64,000 nucleotides of DNA from Bacillota bacterium (GTDB taxonomy: Bacteria; Bacillota; Clostridia; Christensenellales; Aristaeellaceae), in the NCBI GenBank assembly GCA_023436585.1, contig JAEZIN010000018.1, forward strand, positions 62,001 to 126,000. Reading direction: 5' to 3'. The translations under genes were made by a program, and so were the position numbers. The notes beneath the pieces were generated by a model. That model was not told the DNA's origin and did not search any database. It saw only the letters and a program-made list of their open reading frames with translations. Below are positions 40,438-48,474 of the stretch, piece after piece. Every line of letters begins with the position of its first letter. The stretch's first letter is position 1.

Positions 40438-41476
40438 GCTGGATAGCATTGTTCAAGCCATCCGGGAGTACAGCGGCCCTCCCGTCCGCCTGATGGAGGT
40501 CTGCGGCACGCATACCCACAACATATCAAGGTTCGGGATTCCTTCGCTGTTCCCCCCGGAAATCAGCCTCATTTCCGGGCCAGGCTGCCCCGTTTGCGTC
40601 ACGCCCGCCGGTTACATCGACCGGGCGGCGGAGCTTTCCCTTACGCCCGGCTGCACGGTTTTGAGCTTTGGGGATATGATCCGCGTGCCTGGCATCAAAA
40701 CATCGCTTCAAAAAGCCAAGGCGGAGGGCGGAAGCATCGCTTTGATGTATTCCCCCATGGAGGCGCTGGACTACGCCAGGCGCGAGCCCGGCAGGCTCTT
40801 TTACGTAACGGCGGTGGGCTTTGAAACAACGCTGCCCGTGTATGCGCTGCTTGTCCGGCGGCTGAAGGAAAACAACATTCAAAATGTGCGCCTCCTGACC
40901 GCCGTCAAAGCGCTGATGCCGGCGCTCACCTGGATCTGCGAAAACAACCCGGACATAAACGGGTTTATCGGGCCAGGCCATGTCAGCGCCGTGCTGGGCT
41001 GGGGCGGCTATGAGCCGGTGTGCAGCAAGTTCACCATTCCCATGGCGGTGGCCGGCTTTGGCTACGAGCATATTGTCGCGGCCATCTATGACCTGATGGG
41101 CCAGCTTACGCGCGGCACAAGCGAAGTGCATAATCTGTATCCCGGCGCGGTTACCAAGGAAGGCAACCTTGAGGCCCTTCAACTGATAGATACGTTCTTC
41201 GAAAAAAAAACCTCCGTCTGGCGGGGGCTTGGAGAGATTGATGGTTCCGGTTACTGCCTGAAACCGGAATATGAAGCCTTTGACGCGGGCAGCTTTGAAA
41301 CGGATGCCAGGGAAACGGCGGGCTGCCTGTGCGGCAGGGTCATCACCGGCCGGGCAAGGCCCGTGGACTGCAAACACTTTGGCACCGCCTGTACGCCCGA
41401 AAACCCGAAAGGCCCCTGCATGGTGTCCAGCGAGGGCACCTGCGGCATCTGGCATCAAAACGAAAGAACCAGGTAA
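40421..41476 (+). CDS. hypD: Hydrogenase formation protein HypD
   Basis: 351 residues (ATG 40421; ATG 40427 is an alternative). Conserved features: RLMEVCGTHTHNISRFGI (catalytic Cys), SGPGCPVCVTP, the VGFETTLP strand, GFIGPGHVSAVLG, and C-terminal cysteines for the [4Fe-4S] cluster (CLCGRVITGRARPVDCKHFGTACTPENPKGPCMVSSEGTCGIW). It assembles the Fe(CN)2CO unit with HypC. It is followed by hypE after 74 bases. Confidence 0.95.
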   Translation: MNMESKLDSIVQAIREYSGPPVRLMEVCGTHTHNISRFGIPSLFPPEISLISGPGCPVCVTPAGYIDRAAELSLTPGCTVLSFGDMIRVPGIKTSLQKAKAEGGSIALMYSPMEALDYARREPGRLFYVTAVGFETTLPVYALLVRRLKENNIQNVRLLTAVKALMPALTWICENNPDINGFIGPGHVSAVLGWGGYEPVCSKFTIPMAVAGFGYEHIVAAIYDLMGQLTRGTSEVHNLYPGAVTKEGNLEALQLIDTFFEKKTSVWRGLGEIDGSGYCLKPEYEAFDAGSFETDARETAGCLCGRVITGRARPVDCKHFGTACTPENPKGPCMVSSEGTCGIWHQNERTR

Positions 41477-41550
41477 AGCAAGGCTCCCCATCAAACCACC
41501 GCGCATGGGGAAGCGTATTTTAGCCGCGGCGCGGCGGCACGGGAGCGGTC

Positions 41551-42537
41551 ATGGTCATCACCTCGGCCCACGGCAGCGGCGGAAAAATGATGAATGAGCT
41601 GATTCGCGATATCTTTGAAAAGCACTTCTCCAACGAGATATTGAGCCGTATGGAGGATGCGGCCGTGCTGCCTTCGCCCGGCGGCAAAATCGCCTTCACC
41701 ACCGATTCCTTTGTGGTCTCCCCCCTGTTCTTCCCGGGCGGGGATATCGGCAAGCTCAGCGTGTGCGGCACGGTGAATGATCTGCTCATGCGCGGCGCGA
41801 CGCCCAAGTATCTGTCCGCTGGGTTCATCCTGGAGGAGGGCCTGGATACGGATGTTTTGGAGAGGGTAGCCGCTTCCATGCAGGCGGCAGCCCGGGAAGC
41901 GGGCGTTATGATCGTGGCCGGCGACACCAAGGTCATCGAGGGCAAGGGCGGCCTGTACATCAATACCGCCGGGATCGGCGCTGTGGAAACGGATTTGGAT
42001 ATCAGCGTTCAAAGTGCCAGGGCCGGGGATGCCGTGATCATCAGCGGCGACATGGGTAGCCACCACGCCTGCATCCTCTCCGCCCGCATGAACATACAAA
42101 ACGGCATTCAAAGCGACTGCGCGCCACTGAATGAGATGGTAGCGGCTTTGCTGAACTCCGGGATAGAAATTCACACGATGCGCGATATCACCAGGGGCGG
42201 CCTTGGAACCGTACTGTATGAGATCGCCCATGGCTCCGGCGTACGCATCGCGCTTTCCAGCGATGTGCCGCTTGCCGATACCCAGGTATCCGGCTTTTGC
42301 GATATCCTGGGCCTTGACCCCCTCTACATGGGCAACGAGGGAAAGTTCGCGCTGGTCCTGCCAAAAAAGGATGCCGTGCTGGCAGTGGAGCTGCTGCGCG
42401 CCTGCAAATACGGCGCGCAGGCCAGAATCATCGGCGAAGCGTCGGACGGTGCCCCCGGCGTGGCAATCAAAACCCGCTCCGGGGCCACCAGGCTTGTAGA
42501 GCCGCTGCCAGGCGAAGGACTTCCCAGAATCTGCTGA
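41551..42537 (+). CDS. hypE: Hydrogenase maturation protein HypE
   Basis: 328 residues of the PurM/ThiL-type fold. HGSGGKMMNELI binds ATP, DSFVVSPLFFPGGDIGKLSVCGTVNDLLMRGA is characteristic and the protein ends in PRIC: the terminal Cys carries the thiocarboxamide that HypE dehydrates to thiocyanate. It closes the maturation operon and is followed by a strong terminator. Confidence 0.96.
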   Translation: MVITSAHGSGGKMMNELIRDIFEKHFSNEILSRMEDAAVLPSPGGKIAFTTDSFVVSPLFFPGGDIGKLSVCGTVNDLLMRGATPKYLSAGFILEEGLDTDVLERVAASMQAAAREAGVMIVAGDTKVIEGKGGLYINTAGIGAVETDLDISVQSARAGDAVIISGDMGSHHACILSARMNIQNGIQSDCAPLNEMVAALLNSGIEIHTMRDITRGGLGTVLYEIAHGSGVRIALSSDVPLADTQVSGFCDILGLDPLYMGNEGKFALVLPKKDAVLAVELLRACKYGAQARIIGEASDGAPGVAIKTRSGATRLVEPLPGEGLPRIC

Positions 42538-42571
42538 GCAGTCTTTTCCGGCCTCATAATGATAATGAAAG

Positions 42572-42605
42572 CCCTCAGAAACCATCGTTTCTGAGGGTTG
42601 TTTTT
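42572..42605 (+). terminator. Terminator of the hyp operon
   Basis: An 11-bp perfect stem (42572-42582 with 42587-42597) with a CATC loop and TTGTTTTT. On the minus strand the same stem stands just after the CCA of the tRNA remnant. Confidence 0.92.
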
Positions 42606-42673
42606 GGTGAGCCCGGCAGGATTTGAACCCGCAAGCCTTCGATTCGTAGTCAATCACCCTGCCAAACCGGCTC
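42605..42673 (-). pseudogene. Decayed tRNA-Arg(ACG) copy, candidate att remnant
   Basis: The minus strand reads ...GACTACGAATC...GGGTTC-AATCC-GCC-GGCTCACCA, matching the 3' half of tRNA-Arg(ACG) at 48.2 kb (anticodon loop CTACGAA, T arm and CCA) with several substitutions. The 5' part is too short for a D arm (69 bases against 77) and the anticodon stem and acceptor are mispaired, so it is not functional. Confidence 0.7.
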
Positions 42674-43124
42674 TGGTTATATCAAGCGTTATTGGCATTG
42701 CAGGAGATGTAAACATAATGGACGGCCACACATAGATTGATGCAGCTTGCTACTGTGCATCCTCCTATAAGTATGGTATAATGCGGAAAATTGGCAAATG
42801 AGGGATATATATGCAGAATATTCATCTCGCCTTCTCACTTCTCTTCGCCCTCATATTTATACCAGTGACAGCATTTACGAATCTCATGATTATTTTTTGC
42901 AATGTCGGTCAGTGTGTTTCGCCCACATCCAGGCCGATGAAAATCCATGCGCATGGACGATGTGCCCGCCGAGAATGCCGGCATGTTACTATCGGGTCCA
43001 TCAGTTCCACTATCCGGAAGGTGCAAGCGGAAGATGCCGAACACGTATAGAAACAAAGTGAGGATTACCATTAAGGTCTCCTGAATCATGCGGGTGAAAA
43101 TATACATACAAAGGAGAAAATACC
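42674..43124. other. 450-bp stretch before the zinc-ribbon gene
   Basis: No secure gene. TATAAT at 42777-42782 with TGG in front is an extended -10 promoter candidate. A reading frame 42811-43050 starts behind GAGGG and begins with a hydrophobic stretch (LAFSLLFALIFIPVTAFTNLMIIF), but its second half looks random, so I do not call it a gene. Confidence 0.4.
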
Positions 43125-44186
43125 TTGCTGTGCAGACATTGTGGCAATGAAATTGCTGAGGGCACGTTCTTTTGCGCATCTTGCGGAAAAAATATTTACA
43201 AGGCAAACAAGGATACAGATGAGATATCACGTCTGGAACATGAACTTTATCTAGCCAATGAGAGAATGTATGAAACATCCGAACTGCAAACAGAGGCACA
43301 TTCCAAACGCACAGCAAGGTTGGCAGCAGTGATTGCTATACTTGGAGTAGCATGCATTGTAATGGGCTTTGGCTGGCTGATAACAAGCGATACGGTGAAG
43401 GGTTACAAATCCGAGATTGCGGGACTAAAGAGTTATAATGATGATTTGGTGATGGCGTATAAAGTGGAAAACGATGGCCTAAGGAGCGATATTGCAAGCC
43501 TCAATGCAAAAGATGATGGCCAGTTGACTGCAAAAAATGAAGAACTTCAAAATAATGTAACGAAGTTAACTGCCCAAAACAAAGAACTTCAGGACAATGC
43601 ACAACAGTTGTCTGCCAAGAACAAAGAGCTTCAGGATAATATGCAACAGTTTTCTGCCAAGAACAAAGAGCTTCAGGATGATGTTCAAAAACTGACCGCC
43701 AAGAACGAAGAACTTCAGGGTAAAGTCAATGATCTACAAAAAACAAATAATGGACTCCAAAGCTTGAATGATAATTATAATGAAAAACTATCGACACTGC
43801 AGTCATTTGCTGATGCAGCCGCACCTAACGGATTGTATGTGAAAATAGGATCGGTCTGGAATGGAACGAACGAAGCCGAGAAAATTTCTGATGATTTGAC
43901 TGCATCAGATCTCGAGTACTTGTGCTTCGATTATCAGGCTGTATCACCAAGCGGGCTTGATACATATATCGGCAAGGATATTGAAATACGACTATATGAG
44001 AATGGGGCTTTGTGCCAAGGGAAAGAAAGCCCAACCACTTGCACGTTTACCGAAGAAATTATGTACGGTCAACTGGAATCTGGCTGGGGCAGCAGTTCTG
44101 GGGGATCATATGAGCCTGGCTTCTGCACAATTCAGATCGTATACAACAATGAAGTAGTTGGTGAGAAAACAGTAACCATAAAGTAG
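43125..44186 (+). CDS. Zinc-ribbon, single-TM, coiled-coil repeat protein of unknown function
   Basis: 353 residues from TTG 43125 behind AAAGGAG. Parts in order: zinc ribbon CRHCGNEIAEGTFFCASCGKN (3-23), a charged helix, one membrane helix (LAAVIAILGVACIVMGFGWLI, 66-86), a coiled coil with five 14-residue repeats of the LxAKNKELQDNxQQ type (134-203), and a C-terminal domain of ~125 residues rich in beta strands and Gly/Ser. The topology would put the ribbon in the cytoplasm and the coil outside, or the reverse. It precedes the two dynamin-like genes by 32 bases on the same strand, so it may be their membrane anchor or sensor. Confidence 0.7.
   Translation: MLCRHCGNEIAEGTFFCASCGKNIYKANKDTDEISRLEHELYLANERMYETSELQTEAHSKRTARLAAVIAILGVACIVMGFGWLITSDTVKGYKSEIAGLKSYNDDLVMAYKVENDGLRSDIASLNAKDDGQLTAKNEELQNNVTKLTAQNKELQDNAQQLSAKNKELQDNMQQFSAKNKELQDDVQKLTAKNEELQGKVNDLQKTNNGLQSLNDNYNEKLSTLQSFADAAAPNGLYVKIGSVWNGTNEAEKISDDLTASDLEYLCFDYQAVSPSGLDTYIGKDIEIRLYENGALCQGKESPTTCTFTEEIMYGQLESGWGSSSGGSYEPGFCTIQIVYNNEVVGEKTVTIK
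43524..43733 (+). repeat. Five tandem 42-bp units coding the coiled-coil repeats
   Basis: Residues 134-203 of the zinc-ribbon protein are five consecutive 14-residue units; at DNA level the middle three are most alike (AAGAACAAAGAGCTTCAGGA recurs). Each unit is two heptads, so unit number can change without breaking the coil. Copy-number variation between strains would be expected. Confidence 0.75.
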
Positions 44187-44218
44187 GATCATGTCCTGCA
44201 TTATAGGAGTAATCATAT

Positions 44219-46027
44219 ATGGCGATGACCTATAAAGAAATTGAACACCGCCTGGTAGAAAAGCTTCGGCAGATACAGGATATGTTTGAGCTGATGGAAC
44301 CCGAACCCGGCCTGATTGAGCGGATCAGGAGAAATATCAGCTTTATCAGCACAAAGCAATATGCGGCCGCCGTCGTCGGGCAATTCAAAAGGGGAAAAAG
44401 CTCGCTGATCAATACGCTTTTGGGCCACGCGGTACTGCCGGCCGATGTATTGCCGGCTACGGCCACCATCAACAGAATTACCTTCGGCGGGCTGAACGCG
44501 GAGCTTAAGTCCGTCGCCAGGTTCAAAAACGGAACTTCTCAATCGATTGGCATCGGGGAACTGTTTGACTATGTCACAAAGGTAACGCCTGAGGGAGCGT
44601 GCCGGGCCGCGCAAATTGAGGAGGTCGTGGTATACGCCCCGGCGAAGATCTGCGAAAACTACATAGACATCATTGACACGCCGGGGCTCAATGATGATGC
44701 CGAAATGACTCGCCTCACCTACAACGCACTGAATGCGGCGGATGCCGTGATCTTTACCATCAGCGCCCGCTATCCGGGCGAGGATACGGAGATCAATCAA
44801 ATTTGCGATTTGATATGCAATACACATATCAACAGTCTGCTTTTTGCCGTTACATTCATTGATACGTTTGACGAGGATGCCGACTCGGAAGAGGAATATA
44901 ACCAGATCGTAGATAAGATGGTATACGCCATCCGGCGCAAGGTGCAGGAATCCGTATTTCAAAAAATCTCCGGCGACAATGATGAGAATCGGGACAGGAA
45001 CCTGGAAAAGGCGCATCGGCTTCTGGATAAGATGCATATTTTCGGTATTTCGTCCAAGTACGCCCTTAACGCATTCTCCAGCAACAATGCTGCCTTGCGC
45101 AGAAAGAGCCGGTTCGACGCTTTCAATAATCAATTGATCAGCATATTGACGGCCAAACAGATTGAAAACACCGTGAAAAAAACAGCCACGCATATCCATA
45201 CGCTATTGGACGCTTCCCTGTATGAGCTCTACCTGCAAAAAAAGTCCTATTACGAATCCTACTATATCAAGCTGAAAGACCAAAAGGCCGCTACGGATGC
45301 CCAATTTCCCGGTATGAGCGGGGCGTATAGGAGAGAGCTGGATGACATAAAAGAAGGAATCCAGCATGAAATCAGCGATCTGAATGAAGTAAAAAATCAG
45401 CTTGCAAGATTGTTTGTAAACACTCTTTCCAGCGTAAATGAAAACTCCGATGCCACTATAAAGCAAGCCATCCTCGAAGTAGCGGCCAAAGGAAAAACGC
45501 AAATAGAAGAGATATACCTTCCCATGATCAGGGATGGCATCTGGACATTGATACGGGATGCGGCTGCGAGGTTCGCGCAGGATCAGCGGCAGGCGCTGGA
45601 CTTCATTCTGCAGCATATCCGTATGCCATACCGGATGGGTCATTCGCTCACGCATATCCTGGCCGAGGAGGAGGCATTGCCGGAATTTGAATGGGATGAG
45701 TTTCCAGCTTTCAATCAACCAAACCTAAAGCAATATGACATCATGGATTCGATTTTGGTCTCCATTGATCTGTCAGTGAACAACCTAATGAAAAAAATGG
45801 AGGCATATGCCGCCTCCGTATTAAAATCATCTGCAGGAAAAGCGGATGATGAATCATCGCTTCTTGCTGATGCAATTGAGCAATACGTGGAAGAGCGGAA
45901 GCAGGCAACAGACATAAAGCTGAAGGCACTGCTGAACAACTACGCCAAATTCTCTGCGGATGCCAAGGATATAACGGCGGAGTGCGATCACCTGATGAAA
46001 GAACTTTATCACATAGGTGTGCAATGA
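44219..46027 (+). CDS. Dynamin-like GTPase A
   Basis: 602 residues. GTPase motifs: G1 GQFKRGKSS (54-62), G2 threonine in LPATATINRI, G3 DTPGLNDD (153-160), while G4 is the unusual TFID (212-215) where TKxD or NKxD is normal. Helical stalk segments follow (280-600), with no strong hydrophobic paddle. Bacterial dynamin-like proteins bind membranes and often occur in pairs that assemble together. It is 43 bases before the second dynamin-like gene. Because one member lacks a membrane paddle, a hetero-oligomer with gene B is likely. Some such pairs protect cells against phage or membrane damage; this is inference here. Confidence 0.85.
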   Translation: MAMTYKEIEHRLVEKLRQIQDMFELMEPEPGLIERIRRNISFISTKQYAAAVVGQFKRGKSSLINTLLGHAVLPADVLPATATINRITFGGLNAELKSVARFKNGTSQSIGIGELFDYVTKVTPEGACRAAQIEEVVVYAPAKICENYIDIIDTPGLNDDAEMTRLTYNALNAADAVIFTISARYPGEDTEINQICDLICNTHINSLLFAVTFIDTFDEDADSEEEYNQIVDKMVYAIRRKVQESVFQKISGDNDENRDRNLEKAHRLLDKMHIFGISSKYALNAFSSNNAALRRKSRFDAFNNQLISILTAKQIENTVKKTATHIHTLLDASLYELYLQKKSYYESYYIKLKDQKAATDAQFPGMSGAYRRELDDIKEGIQHEISDLNEVKNQLARLFVNTLSSVNENSDATIKQAILEVAAKGKTQIEEIYLPMIRDGIWTLIRDAAARFAQDQRQALDFILQHIRMPYRMGHSLTHILAEEEALPEFEWDEFPAFNQPNLKQYDIMDSILVSIDLSVNNLMKKMEAYAASVLKSSAGKADDESSLLADAIEQYVEERKQATDIKLKALLNNYAKFSADAKDITAECDHLMKELYHIGVQ

Positions 46028-46070
46028 GCAGGCGTGTCACTCAAAGATATTGGTATGGGAGGTCATGCGT

Positions 46071-48122
46071 ATGTCTGGCGCCAGCCATCTGAATGGGTTT
46101 TCGGGGTACAAGAATGTCACGAACCGGATCATGAACGATTTGAAGACATTAAATGAAATCAGTCAAAAGCTGTCTCTCCAGGGCAACTCTGACCTGATTC
46201 AAGAAACAATCAATCATTTGGCCACCGATACATTTGGTGTTGCTGTGATAGGTGAATTCAACAGGGGGAAGAGCACGGTCATAAATGCCCTTATTGGAAA
46301 AGGCATATTGCCAATGGATATCCTGCCCACAACCGCGACACTGAACAAAATTACATTCAGTGTGGAGCCGTACATCGATATACTGTACAAGAATGGAATG
46401 ACGGAGCAGATCGGAATCGAACAGTTGGAAAGCTATGTCACGAAATTAAGCAAGGAATACGAAGAAAAGGCAAAGACCATTTCGGAAGCGACGGTATATT
46501 ATCCGGTCAACTACTGCAAAAATGGCGTTACAATCATTGATACACCCGGCTTGAACGATGAAAACGCCATGACGGAAGTGACGCTTTCGGTGCTCTCCAA
46601 GGTAGATGCGGCCATTATGGTGATTATGGCTGACGCGCCTTTTTCCGATTCGGAAAGAGCTTTCCTGGAAAGCAAGGTCATCACGGCCGATTTGGGTAAG
46701 GTGCTGTTTGTTGTCACCGGAATCGACAAGCTTGAGGAAGACGATGTGGTGCGTGTACTGAACCACATCAGGAACAGCATTCAGGAAAGAATTTTGGCAA
46801 AGGCCGAAAGCGTGTACGGTAAGGATTCGGCAGAGTATGAAGCATATGCCCGGAAAATTGGCCGCATTCAGATTTATGGCGTTTCTGCCAAACGGGCACT
46901 CAAGGCCAAAAAGGAAGGGGACGATGCGCTGCTGAACAGAAGCCAGTTCCCCGTGTTTGAGGCGGCGCTGGAGCGGTTCTTGAGTGAAGACCGCGCCGCC
47001 GTTGTGCTCAATGCACCCATCAGCAGAATTCGGCGGGCTTCCATTGAAATTCTGAAAGCCGCCAAGCTGCGTGATTCCGCCTTGCAAATGGAAAGCGAGG
47101 CGTTTGACGAGAAATATCAAATTGCTTTGGAGGAAATCGGCGCTGTTCGGGTAAAGAGGCAGGAAGAACTGGAAAAAATACGAGTCGCGGCCAAAAGAAC
47201 ATACGATAAACTCCTTCCGAAAATAAATAATTTTTGGAAGGATATAGAAGACGCAGCCATCAACGCTCTCACCCAATACAATGTATCGGCGAATGATGTA
47301 AAGAAGGGAAATATAGAAGCCACGCAGAGGGCGATGAACAAGGCGGTTCAAAACGCGATGTCGCAAAAGAGCCAGAATATACTGGAACAGGTGCAAGATT
47401 CGATTTATACCGAGCTGGAAAAGGAGGCAGACCGTCTTTCAGAGTTTGAAAGCAGTTTTTATGAAGCATCTGAAAGGATACAGAACCTGTTTGTCAGCAC
47501 GGATATAAAGACCGCAAAATCCGGGGAAATTGTAATGAGCACCGCAGTGAACTACCTCACGCTTGGCATTGGCAGCGCGTATCTGGGTTATAAAGAAGCC
47601 GGGTGGAAGGGTGCGCTGCTGGGCGGAATTACTGGCGGTGTAACCACGTTTGGTGGCTCGATGCTGGCCGGGGTGCTTGTTGGCTTGCTCAGTTTGCCTA
47701 TGACCCTGCCTGTGTTGGTTATCGGCGGAATCCTGGGATCCATTGTAGGCATATTCGCAGGAAGAGGAGTAACCGATCTGTTTTTCGCCGATGTGAAAAT
47801 TGAACGGTTGAAAAAGGGCTTCAGGGAAGAAATCATCAAGGAGATCGCTCTTATGAAAAGAGACAGCGAAATCGCAACAAAAATCCGCAAACAAATTGAC
47901 GACACCTTTCAGGCCTTGGAAAATAAAGTTCGAACGGAAACAGAGAAAATCATGGGCGATACGGAGCAGCAGCTGATTCAACTGAAGGGCGAGGTCACAC
48001 AAAACCATGCAACCAGCGAACGGGAAAAAGAAATCATCGGGAAAATGCTCAAGGATGTGGATGAGATTTGCCTATATGCCAACGAATTGGAAGGAGAACT
48101 TACTAAAATTTTGACAAAATAG
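46071..48122 (+). CDS. Dynamin-like GTPase B with hydrophobic paddle
   Basis: 683 residues from ATG 46071 (GGGAGG eight bases upstream); an earlier GTG at 46017 overlaps gene A. Motifs: G1 GEFNRGKST, G2 LPTTATLNKI, G3 DTPGLNDE and G4 TGID. A long helical region is broken at ~490-565 by a glycine-rich hydrophobic stretch (YLTLGIGSAYLGYKEAGW, ALLGGITGGVTTFGGSMLAG, LSLPMTLPVLVIGGILGSIVG), the membrane-inserting paddle typical of bacterial dynamins. The C-terminus is a coiled coil. The two proteins share the N-terminal layout but differ in length and stalk, as in known heteromeric pairs. Confidence 0.88.
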   Translation: MSGASHLNGFSGYKNVTNRIMNDLKTLNEISQKLSLQGNSDLIQETINHLATDTFGVAVIGEFNRGKSTVINALIGKGILPMDILPTTATLNKITFSVEPYIDILYKNGMTEQIGIEQLESYVTKLSKEYEEKAKTISEATVYYPVNYCKNGVTIIDTPGLNDENAMTEVTLSVLSKVDAAIMVIMADAPFSDSERAFLESKVITADLGKVLFVVTGIDKLEEDDVVRVLNHIRNSIQERILAKAESVYGKDSAEYEAYARKIGRIQIYGVSAKRALKAKKEGDDALLNRSQFPVFEAALERFLSEDRAAVVLNAPISRIRRASIEILKAAKLRDSALQMESEAFDEKYQIALEEIGAVRVKRQEELEKIRVAAKRTYDKLLPKINNFWKDIEDAAINALTQYNVSANDVKKGNIEATQRAMNKAVQNAMSQKSQNILEQVQDSIYTELEKEADRLSEFESSFYEASERIQNLFVSTDIKTAKSGEIVMSTAVNYLTLGIGSAYLGYKEAGWKGALLGGITGGVTTFGGSMLAGVLVGLLSLPMTLPVLVIGGILGSIVGIFAGRGVTDLFFADVKIERLKKGFREEIIKEIALMKRDSEIATKIRKQIDDTFQALENKVRTETEKIMGDTEQQLIQLKGEVTQNHATSEREKEIIGKMLKDVDEICLYANELEGELTKILTK

Positions 48123-48183
48123 AAGCATGTTAAGATAGTGGATCTCATGATGAGTGCCCATCAGGAAAATGGAAGATGAACAA

Positions 48184-48212
48184 AACCCTGTAATCGGTGT
48201 GATTACAGGGTT
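48184..48212 (-). terminator. Terminator after tRNA-Arg(ACG)
   Basis: A 12-bp perfect stem (48184-48195 with 48201-48212) of the AACCCTGTAATC form. On the minus strand it is followed by TTGTTC. It is the same hairpin family as those at 8.74 and 25.23 kb. Confidence 0.8.
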
Positions 48213-48216
48213 TCTT

Positions 48217-48293
48217 TGGTGAGCCTGGCGGGATTCGAACCCACGACCTTTTGATTCGTAGTCAAACACTCTATCCAGCTGAGCTACAGGCCC
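48217..48293 (-). tRNA. tRNA-Arg (anticodon ACG)
   Basis: A complete 77-base cloverleaf on the minus strand with encoded CCA (48217-48219). The anticodon loop is CTACGAA with TTTGA/TCAAA stem; ACG is read as ICG after deamination. Acceptor GGGCCTG pairs with CAGGCTC (one G-T). Its 3' half is echoed by the remnant at 42.6 kb. Confidence 0.97.
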
Positions 48294-48425
48294 GAGGCTG
48301 TCTTTGGGACAGCTTTTGTATTATATCAAAGACGCTTTGAAAATGCAACAGGAAGCACATAGTTTTTTTAAGAAATATCGATTTTTCTGCCCGGACTCCA
48401 TTTCTAGCACCTGCCTTCAGCGGGA

Positions 48426-48463
48426 TAAAAAAGCAGCCACCGGCATTATTGGCCGATGGCTGC
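48426..48463 (-). terminator. Terminator of the spoIID-like gene
   Basis: GCAGCCACCGGC (48433-48444) pairs with 48452-48463 with one mismatch-like G-T, and on the minus strand is followed by TTTTTTTAT. Confidence 0.85.
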
Positions 48464-48474
48464 CCAGGTATCCC

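Larger units (their letters stand above)
42605..48293. mobile_element. Probable old tRNA-linked island with dynamin-like genes
   Basis: The decayed 3' half of tRNA-Arg(ACG) at the left and the intact gene at the right are in the same orientation, 5.6 kb apart, with the intact tRNA's 3' end facing the segment. That is the geometry left by integration into a tRNA 3' end. The interior holds a co-directional three-gene set (zinc-ribbon/coiled-coil protein and two dynamin-like proteins) that is more A+T-rich than the hyp operon and spoIID on either side. There is no integrase, so the segment is immobile or was inserted by a lost enzyme. Confidence 0.55.

Noticed and set aside
41491..42657. 388-residue minus-strand frame opposite hypE
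   Set aside because: Antisense shadow of hypE, running into the tRNA remnant; no recognisable domain.
42605..42673. Functional tRNA-Arg(ACG) duplicate
   Set aside because: The D arm is missing and the acceptor and anticodon stems have mismatches.
42811..43050. 79-residue frame with hydrophobic N-terminus behind an extended -10
   Set aside because: The ribosome site is fair but the second half of the product looks random and two other frames overlap it; evidence is too weak.
43524..43733. 42-bp tandem repeats as a possible CRISPR array
   Set aside because: Units are contiguous without spacers and are in frame with a coiled-coil gene.
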